From positions 11,145,678-11,209,677 of the forward strand of contig OX453277.1 of assembly GCA_949710005.1 (NCBI GenBank): a DNA stretch of 64,000 nucleotides, in the 5' to 3' direction. Within the stretch, counting starts at the first letter, position 1; every line of letters starts with the position of its first letter. The DNA comes from Ricordea florida (lineage: Eukaryota; Cnidaria; Anthozoa; Corallimorpharia; Ricordeidae). Under the pieces are notes generated by a model. It made no database searches. It had not been told where the DNA came from and worked only from the letters and a program-made list of their open reading frames with translations. Position numbers and translations under genes: made by a program. Shown here one piece after another: positions 58,145 to 64,000 of the stretch.

Positions 58145-58920
58145 CCTATATTTGAGAGTCAACTGTACATGTATCTAGCACCGACATACTACTTGGGGAC
58201 ACTGTAAAGTGCAAATGAAATAAAATCAAATCGGCAAGATTTCTGCACAGGTCCCTACTTCATTATGCAAGCAGAAGATGAATTGCTTAGGGTAATGCAA
58301 ATGTAAAAATTTCTTGTTATTGCAGAATAAAACAGTATGGCTGAAGCATGCATAATGAAGTAGGGACCTGTGCAGAAATCATTCCAAAAAGCCTCTCGGA
58401 GCAGAGTAGAGAATTAACAAACTCAGCTCATATATGACGCCGGGGCCGAGAATCGAACCGAGCCGTTTTATTTTCTCTGCATATTCAGGACACGACATTG
58501 TATCGAGGAACAGTAAACAAGACGGCTTGCAGCATTCGTTGCACACGCCGCGAAAATTTGTTTTAACCTTACCTCAGGGTCTAAGTTTTCGAGACACCCA
58601 GAGGGTCTGAGTTTTTAGGGTCTGAGTTTTCGAGACACCCAGAGAGTCTGAGTTTTTGGGGTCTGAGGTCTGAGTTTTCGAGACATCCCTTGATTAGTGA
58701 AAGTAGTTGGCAAGATATCTTTACCTCATCATCACTGGAATCATCGCCGAATACCGAAAGTTTCTTCACAGGTTTTCTTGTTTGCTTCTTGGTTGGAATT
58801 ATCAGACCATACCTATAAACAAAGGTGGTTGGAAAGGTTGAAATCGTGTGCTACAAGATTACAGTCACGCATTTGAATATAAACGAGCGAAATAAGTTAC
58901 TTCTTCGGTTCTCCCATCAT
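49215..58920 (-). CDS. NSRP1: Nuclear speckle splicing regulatory protein 1 (NSRP1/CCDC55), seven coding exons
   Basis: A nuclear speckle protein that influences alternative splicing. Coding exons in transcript order: 58920-58901, 58812-58725, 57500-57435, 56276-56151, 53398-53259, 51950-51883, 50041-49215. Phases agree and give 444 residues (human about 558). The N-terminus has the conserved KYGLIIPTKK and VFGDDSSDDE. The central coiled-coil part has SVYEYDAVYDQMEEKKK, PKYIQNLL and GEFDDKEAFVTEAFRQKMQE, then DVTKQEDLSLFYRNLLNRNV. A long hydrophilic Arg/His/Ser/Glu tail follows, RS-like, where vertebrates have the same composition. The end TKFAKRSTNETVMSAKERYL is a family signature. It is tail-to-tail with serine racemase, 681 bases apart. 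Very sure. Confidence 0.95.
50528..50767. mobile_element. Short element with perfect 16-bp inverted ends and CTTGTTCCC repeats
   Basis: The 228-base unit 50534-50761 has ends GAGGGTCTCCCAGGGG, perfectly inverted. GATAAA occurs directly outside both ends (50528-50533 and 50762-50767), a likely 6-base target duplication. The interior is a string of TTGTTCCC and AATGTTCCC words. It is in the last NSRP1 intron. Confidence 0.8.
50950..51142. mobile_element. MITE carrying a tRNA-like core
   Basis: Inverted arms of about 50 bases (50950-51000 and 51090-51142) start TTGATCATCGCA and end at AATTAAAGCC, with one difference seen. The centre, on the minus strand, has a GCAGTAGAGCACTGC A-box-like part and a GGGTTCGAATCCCGTTCAGG B box. 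An inner hairpin pairs ACCTCTGC with GCAGAGGT. In the last NSRP1 intron. Confidence 0.75.
53485..53625. repeat. GGTCCGTA/CGCTCGGAT repeat, copy 3 (reverse)
   Basis: It starts CTTACTAACCGAGTTCGAGG and contains GTCCGTACTGTAAGTTACGG and CCGCTCGGATTTATGGCCC, in the reverse order of copy 1. It is in the NSRP1 intron between exons 5 and 4, just upstream of exon 5. Confidence 0.7.
53774..54244 (-). pseudogene. LINE ORF2 C-terminal fragment
   Basis: 156 residues. IRKNRLHWLGHVCRMDDHCS, then GKRKRGRPHKRWKDCIKEDL, is the typical tail after the reverse transcriptase domain of non-LTR retrotransposons. No catalytic domain remains. It sits antisense-free, in the same direction as the NSRP1 transcript, in intron 4 of that gene's 5' to 3' order (between exons 4 and 5). 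Confidence 0.85.
55885..56060. repeat. GGTCCGTA/CGCTCGGAT repeat, copy 4
   Basis: GTACGTGCGCTGTGATTGGTC, an inverted CCGCTCGGATTT pair, and GTACGGACCTCAAACTCGG then TTAGTAAGAGGTA follow the order of copy 1. It ends 90 bases before NSRP1 exon 4. Confidence 0.75.
56342..56450 (+). repeat. 25-bp minisatellite, about 4 copies
   Basis: GAAGCCTACACTGGGCTGCC with TGTGT recurs at 56342, 56367, 56392 and 56417. It lies in the NSRP1 intron just upstream of exon 4 in transcript order. Confidence 0.85.
57601..57702. mobile_element. TTAA-flanked MITE, short copy 4
   Basis: TTAA at 57601-57604 and 57699-57702 encloses CCCTTTAAGACCCGAG at the left and GGGGCTTAAAGGG at the right. Only 94 bases. The inner CTGGCGTTAGCCAG is a perfect small palindrome. 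Confidence 0.75.
58106..58141. repeat. AAT microsatellite
   Basis: Twelve AAT triplets directly before the SINE at 58150. Confidence 0.9.
58150..58460 (-). mobile_element. tRNA-derived SINE split by a hairpin MITE
   Basis: The left part (GAGAGTCAACTGTACATGTA, ACTGTAAAGTGCAAATGAAA) and right part (AAGCCTCTCGGAGCAGAGTA, GACGCCGGGGCCGAGAATCG) belong to the SINE family at 6836 and 7322. They are separated by the insertion at 58238-58380. The A-box end of the head is missing. Confidence 0.8.
58238..58380. mobile_element. Hairpin MITE nested in a SINE
   Basis: A 143-base insert has perfect 32-base inverted ends starting GATTTCTGCACAGGTCCCTA. It interrupts the SINE above, so it is the younger event. 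In NSRP1 intron 2. Confidence 0.8.
58575..58690. repeat. GTCTGAGTTTTCGAGACACC minisatellite
   Basis: Three to four irregular copies of GGTCTGAGTTTTCGAGACA and GGTCTGAGTTTTTGGG, ending 35 bases from NSRP1 exon 2, on its intron side. Confidence 0.8.
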
Positions 58921-60455
58921 TAAATACTGACGCCCTTGTATTTCTCCACATACGCAGGTCAAATATGTCCTTTGATCTTCGCTTTCTACTTAGAATAAAG
59001 GCTACATATAAACCTTCTCTCGAGCCCTCTTTCCTTCAAACAGTTCCAAATGATCATTCCAGACAAGTTGATAAAGTACGACATTTTCAGCGGTTTTGTC
59101 GTGAGAGGTAGTCTCTTCATTTATAGGAATCATTCTGTTGCTCTCTATTCCCATTTCTTCGCCGCCCAAATTACTAATCGGTCTGACCACCAACTATGGT
59201 CTGACTGTCCGCTGTTTTGAGGGTGTAAAAATGGCTCATCCTCGGTGTGAAAACCTGTTATGTTCACGAGTGACGTAGAACAAACAAAACAAAGGAGCCA
59301 AAACAACAGAGGCTAGGAAAATAATAGCGAAAAAAAATAATAACAAAGAAAAACACAGAGCTTGAAACCCGTAAAAATAGCCCCCTTCAACTCCCTTAAC
59401 TCATTTCCGACGGTCCAAAAATCAAGCAAATTGACGGACATTTCATTTTTATTTAACATCTCCGCAGATATTTACAGCAGTGATCAAAGATATACCTCAT
59501 TTTGAAGGGTACAAAATAGGCTTTCCAAACATGTATATTTCACATTCTAGTAAGCAATAATATTTTCCACCAAAATTTAGCATGTTGCCTAATTTACATA
59601 ACCTATGCATGCAATTTGCATATAAATCCCCATAAACCAAGATGCCAGCCAATTGCTGAAAAGAGTTAAAAGAAAAAAGTTTTCTTTTTTTATCTGGTAT
59701 TATTTCTTTCAAATCTGCTTGAAAAATAGCAAATACAGAATTTAATACAATTTAATTTCTATAAGCCATTCTTACAAACACAAAATCGATAAAAGCTTTT
59801 TTTCCAAAATTTCCGGGGAGCTATATCCATATGGGAATGTTCGTCAGAGTATGATGTCAAATGATAGGAAAAACCCTCCTCCTTAACCTCTCCTCGCGCT
59901 CTCAAATCAGAACTTAAAAATTCGTCATGCATCTGTCACTAAAGTATACGAGCTAAAATTCACCAGGTGATTGGGTGCGCTCATTTACTTCCTGTGTGCC
60001 AAATTTGGAAGCAAGAGGAAGTAACGTAATATTCTGGTAAGTTTTCTAAATCATGGGGTCGTACAAGACCCCATAATCGTGCGTTTGACGGAAACGAGTT
60101 AAGCAGAACTCTGAGTAAAGATGGAGAAAGAGTTTAAAAGTTGAACACAGAAACAAGGGGCTCTTTCTGGAATTATCAGGGGCAACGCGCTTAGTATTTA
60201 GAATTTGCTTTTGAAACTCTGACGGCGAAAGATATCAGGTCGCGTGTTTGTATTTGACGTTGTGTCCTGTACAAGCTACACTGAAACTAACTCTGTCTTT
60301 TTCAGGGTTGTCAACAAGTTTTAAAAGTAGGCGGCTAAATTTGAAAAGTAATATAACCGTCTAGACAAGCGAACGCCAAAGGGGGGTCTGGAGGCATGAC
60401 AAGCAGAGAAGCCGGCAGCTAGTGTAGTGGCGGTGATCGTTCAACCTTCCCCCCA
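58921..60455. other. Intergenic, upstream of NSRP1
   Basis: It should contain the NSRP1 promoter, given the start codon at 58920. I see no TATA box. The rest is AT-rich with no exon or repeat I can support. Confidence 0.4.
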
Positions 60456-60835
60456 CCCAATCAATCAATCAATACTTTATTTATACACGTAACGCCTAGG
60501 AGCTATATAAGCTCGTTCATAATACGTACGTGTGTGAAATTACATTCACAAAGGCCATACCACAACACTACGTCCCCTACTCTTTGCGAACAGCGTGTGG
60601 GTTCTTTAACGTCCCACGAAGTTATTAGAACCAAGGGTTGTGAGACGAGACCTACGGTTTATCTTCCTTATCCGAGAAGACTAGAAAGTCTAATCATTTG
60701 CAGATGTCATTACAAAGGCAGCACATTCTCCTCAAATACTTTAAAGACCCTGAGTGATGGTCCGGCCGAGGTTCGAACCCACGACCTCCCGCACGATAGC
60801 CCAGTGCTCAACCAACTGAGCTAACTGGTCGGCGG
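60456..60835 (-). mobile_element. tRNA-derived SINE, third family, full copy
   Basis: On the minus strand the head reads AGTTAGCTCAGTTGGTTGAG (strong A box). About 30 bases on it reads GTGGGTTCGAACCTCGGCC (strong B box). The body has AACCCACACGCTGTTCGC, and the tail ends in repeated TTGA (60460-60478). A truncated relative lies at 44900. Confidence 0.85.
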
Positions 60836-62551
60836 GGGGTCGACGATTTTCACAACCGTACTTTTTGTTTCAGATCCTGCGCGCGGACGCAAAAAAAATA
60901 ATTATGCCGAGAAACAAGCCTGGACAGCATGGAGGGAATGGGGAGACGGAGGAAGAAACAAACCAAAGCAACTCGTGCTGCGTCACGAGGAAATTGAAAC
61001 AAAAAAATTGGGTTTACCAAATGAGTTCATAAATGTAACTTCTGCCATCGTAACAGCGGAGTCCACGTTTCCAGTGTTAGCTTTTTGTCATGAGCGTATC
61101 ACCAAGAGACGCTGCCAAGAGTCATGCTAATATGTTAGCGAACAAATACAGTTTCCATCTATTCTAAAATCACATAAAGCGACGTTTCCGATGCTTTTAA
61201 TTCTCATTTGTTTCACCTGCATTTACATTTGCGATAGCAATAAATTATCACCTATTCATAAGCTTGTTTTTCAAGCCAGAAGCTCTTAACTAAAAATGTT
61301 CTACTCTGATCGCCCGCCTTATCCTCATATATGACTGGGTCACTCTAAGGCCTAAATAGATCCATTACGTTTCTGGAGGAAGAAAGCAAGAAAAAAGCTG
61401 TTTTGTTGGGTAGCTTAGACTGGCTATTGTCTACGGTCCAACAAAGAAAAAAGTAGATCCAATTCTGTCGAATATCTCGGGTTCAACTGTAGATCACAGA
61501 TCACGTCAGAATATAGTAATACAATGCCAGAACTGAAGCGGTTCACAGCTAAAGATAAATTACCATTTTCATCAAAGCAATTAACAATATGATCATTATT
61601 AGTCGAAATGATCAATAATTTCGGATACGAGCAGAGTACCTCCCAACTTGGAAGATATTTACTCCAGTTTGCTTCAGTGTTTTATAGTGGAATGACTCAA
61701 ATGATTCATAGTTTGAAGTCAATATTTCAAGATATGTTTATCCAATACTGATAGTCTTCTGATTTATCAGTATAAAAAAGTATATAATATTTTCTGATAT
61801 TTTGCTCACAACAAAAATAAATATATATGTTAATAGAAGTAACCATTTTCCGAGGAAAGTTACAAAATTTTGAGAACTTAAGTCTGTGTACTTACATAAC
61901 CATATTAAGAAGAGATTTGAAAAATAAGTGATTCAAGCCAAAATGAGTTTACTACGGTACCGTGTCCATGGATACAAACAACCTAATAGAGTCAGCACGC
62001 ATGCGCGCATCAAACATGTTTTATAAGCATCTGTCCAAACATAGTTAGTACTAACTATGGCCCAAACGCGAGAAGAACAAAGACAAATGTTTTAAGATGT
62101 TTTATCGAATGTTTGACAGGGTTCAAATCTTACCCAACACGTTAAAACATGTTAAATTGTGTTTGAGCAGCACAAAACAAGGTCACGGTAGCCAAACGGA
62201 AAAAAGTGTTTTGTCACCCAATAATGTCTTAGCGTGTTTTACCGTGAAACATTTACCGTTTGGATAGGCCTTTAAGCCTAGTTAAAATTTAACATATCGT
62301 CGTCAATAACCATCGCGTTTAAGGCTTATGCTCAATAAATTATAGTCTCCATCGCTTCTGCTGCGGCTGCGATGGAGAGCTGAGCTCAATCCAGCTGTCA
62401 CAAAATTGCTGGGTTTTATTGGTTACTCAGGTAACTCAAATTTGCTGGATAACAACTTGACTGGAGTCCCTGAGTTGAACCTCGCAGTATCCACTTTCAC
62501 ACTTCTCGGTCTGTAATTCCTGTTGATCTAATTTGCTTCAGCTTCTTCTAT
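60836..62551. other. Intergenic, nothing recognised
   Basis: AT-rich, no long frames with coding character and no repeat that I can pair with another in the window. It should hold the 3' untranslated region of the gene ending at 62552. Confidence 0.4.
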
Positions 62552-63722
62552 TCACCGACTTTCCTCTCGAGCCACGCCCGTGACGATAAAATTGTGTATC
62601 AAAACTCCTATTTCCCAGAAGTCTGGGGTGGCCGCCTTCTGCACTTTGGCCGCAAAATGGTCTGGATCTGACGTGAAATTAAAAACAAACTAAGTCATGA
62701 GACGCGCCCGGGGGGGGGGGGGGGGGGTGGGTACTCTCATATATGGACTATATATGTGCCACGGGATAGAATAAGGTTTTTGAGGTTCTCAGTCCTTAAA
62801 TAGGGTATCAGTTTTGCCATATTGGTATAGTGTTCCCGGTGTGATCCTTACATAGGGTGTCCAAATTGTATCAGCTAAAATAGCAGTGCGTAAATACCCA
62901 GTTAAGCGGGAAACAAATGATCTGTTAAAGTTAAAGTATTATCAAAGCGATTTTATAAAGATTGTGTTTTTCTGTGGCGGCAGGAGCGAATCGCTCCTGG
63001 TGGCGGTTAGTCGTTGTTTGGATCGACACGCAACCATTCTCTCCCCTCCCCAATTAGTCTGCGAACACTGACAGGTTTCCGGCTTTTGTTTCATGTCGGT
63101 TCTGATGGCATGTTATTAAAGCAGGCTTACTTTGCGTGATGCTAACTTCCAGTAATCTTACAGAAACAAAATAAAGTTGATCCGTTTAAACTATTTTTGG
63201 TCTTGTTTTTCCCTTGCATAGGGTGTCATTTTTCGAATTTGGACCTTAAATAGGGTATAATTTTCGTTTGCTTCATCCTTAAATAGGGTCAGGGTTTAAG
63301 ACCCTTCGCGGCGCACACCTATCCGAAATGTATGGGAGTCCTCCCTCCTCCCCCCCCCCTCCCCCGGGGAGACGCGTAAGCGAACTGTAACCCGAAATAG
63401 AAAGCATGATGGAAACCTTGAATTCCAGTGTAGTCTTGAAACTATACTCTTTTACAAACAGCCTCTTTTTAACATACCTTCTTCGATTTTTATCGTGCTT
63501 AGAAGCTCGTAGATACTCCGCAAATGCGCTTCTAAGATCGGAAGAATAAGATCGGCCATCTCGTCTTTGCCTTTTCCAAGGAAGTATTCACTAGCTTTAG
63601 CAAAATGTAACAGATCCTGCATAACTTGAACCTCAGCGACTATTGTGACGGTAAGGGAAGGTCCGCTGTTTGTTTTCACACTCTTGTACATCTCTCTGTA
63701 GGTCAGTACGTCCAATGTTAAC
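62552..63722 (-). CDS. Last two coding exons of an unrecognised protein (partial)
   Basis: Exon 63722-63478 (acceptor TTTTGCAG, donor AAG|GTATGT) joins in phase to the final exon 62667-62552 (acceptor CACGTCAG, stop TGA). Together they give about 120 C-terminal residues. They begin LTLDVLTYREMYKSVK, continue VQVMQDLLHFAKASEYFLGK and ILPILEAHLRSIYELLSTIK, and end FWEIGVLIHNFIVTGVAREE plus SR. It looks all-helical, without signal or membrane segments. The upstream exons lie beyond the right edge. I do not recognise the family. The splice sites, matching phase and balanced composition make a real gene likely. A G-rich repeat (62705-63368) fills most of the intron. Confidence 0.7.
62705..63368. 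repeat. Poly-G-ended interspersed repeat, long copy
   Basis: It is bounded by CCCGGGGGGG (62708) and CCCCCCGGGG (63360). The interior has CTCATATATGGACTATATATG, TAAATAGGGTATCAG and CATAGGGTGTCATTTTTCG, plus a segment at 62960-63110 absent from other copies. It fills the last intron of the partial gene. Confidence 0.75.
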
Positions 63723-63769
63723 CTGCAAAAGTACAGTTTACCAAATAAATTGAGTGTTATACTCAGGGG

Positions 63770-63870
63770 TGGCAAATCAATAAAAATGATATCACACATG
63801 TGTTGATAAAAAGGATATCACACGTGTGCAAATATAAATGATATCGCACATGTGCAATATCTTTGGCGGG
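63770..63870. repeat. Tandem ATATCACACATGTG palindromic motif
   Basis: GATATCACACATGTG-like words recur three times (63787, 63813, 63839), each nearly palindromic. Relatives occur singly near 8865-8905 and 55562-55585. Probably the end of a repeat cut by the window. Confidence 0.6.
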
Positions 63871-64000
63871 GCAGCGTTTTTTATGGATTTCCTACCACCC
63901 GGTACTTGGTATACGTGCTACTAAATTTTACATATAAAAAAATACAAAGTCGCTTGGCTACCCAAGGGGGCAAGATGGGCCCGCCTTGCACGCTCGGGAT

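Noticed and set aside
60750..60835. Functional tRNA gene on the minus strand
   Set aside because: The boxes are strong, but the sequence continues into a SINE body with a TTGA tail that has a relative at 44900. It is therefore a SINE head.
1..64000. Bacterial features such as Shine-Dalgarno sites, operons or insertion sequences
   Set aside because: The genes are intron-split with eukaryotic splice signals, so these categories do not apply.

Overview
The window is animal nuclear DNA: multi-exon genes with GT-AG introns, vertebrate-like protein families, and very dense short inverted-repeat elements, tRNA-derived SINEs and satellites. The repeat repertoire (palindromic MITEs, poly-G-ended elements, Penelope-like reverse transcriptase) looks most like a cnidarian, probably a stony coral. 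This placement is inference from pattern, not from a search. No bacterial operons, CRISPR arrays or rRNA are visible.

Layout. (1) 624-35769, minus strand: a complete 20-exon gene for the histone H2B ubiquitin ligase BRE1 (RNF20/RNF40). All exons were joined by hand from splice sites, phase and similarity, giving 886 residues. Its introns hold most of the repeats. These include a 5.13 kb array of ninety 57-bp units with nested higher-order duplications, three separate arrays of a 106-107 bp satellite, and a 4.2 kb two-gene Tc1/mariner-type transposon (22335-26539). (2) 35770-43244: an intergenic block of mobile DNA. It contains a 449-bp element with a 5-bp target duplication and a 2.2 kb giant inverted-repeat element carrying a zinc-ribbon ORF in each arm and a Penelope-like reverse transcriptase tail. 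(3) 43245-48533, plus strand: a complete five-exon serine racemase (339 residues). (4) 49215-58920, minus strand: a complete seven-exon nuclear speckle splicing regulator, NSRP1 (444 residues), tail-to-tail with serine racemase. (5) 62552-63722, minus strand: the last two coding exons of a gene I do not recognise, running off the right edge.

The host genes do not form a pathway. BRE1 acts on chromatin, NSRP1 on splicing, and serine racemase in amino-acid metabolism. The strongest candidates for something undescribed are the mariner-type element with a convergent zinc-knuckle partner gene under near-identical 190-bp terminal repeats, and the foldback element with duplicated zinc-ribbon ORFs.
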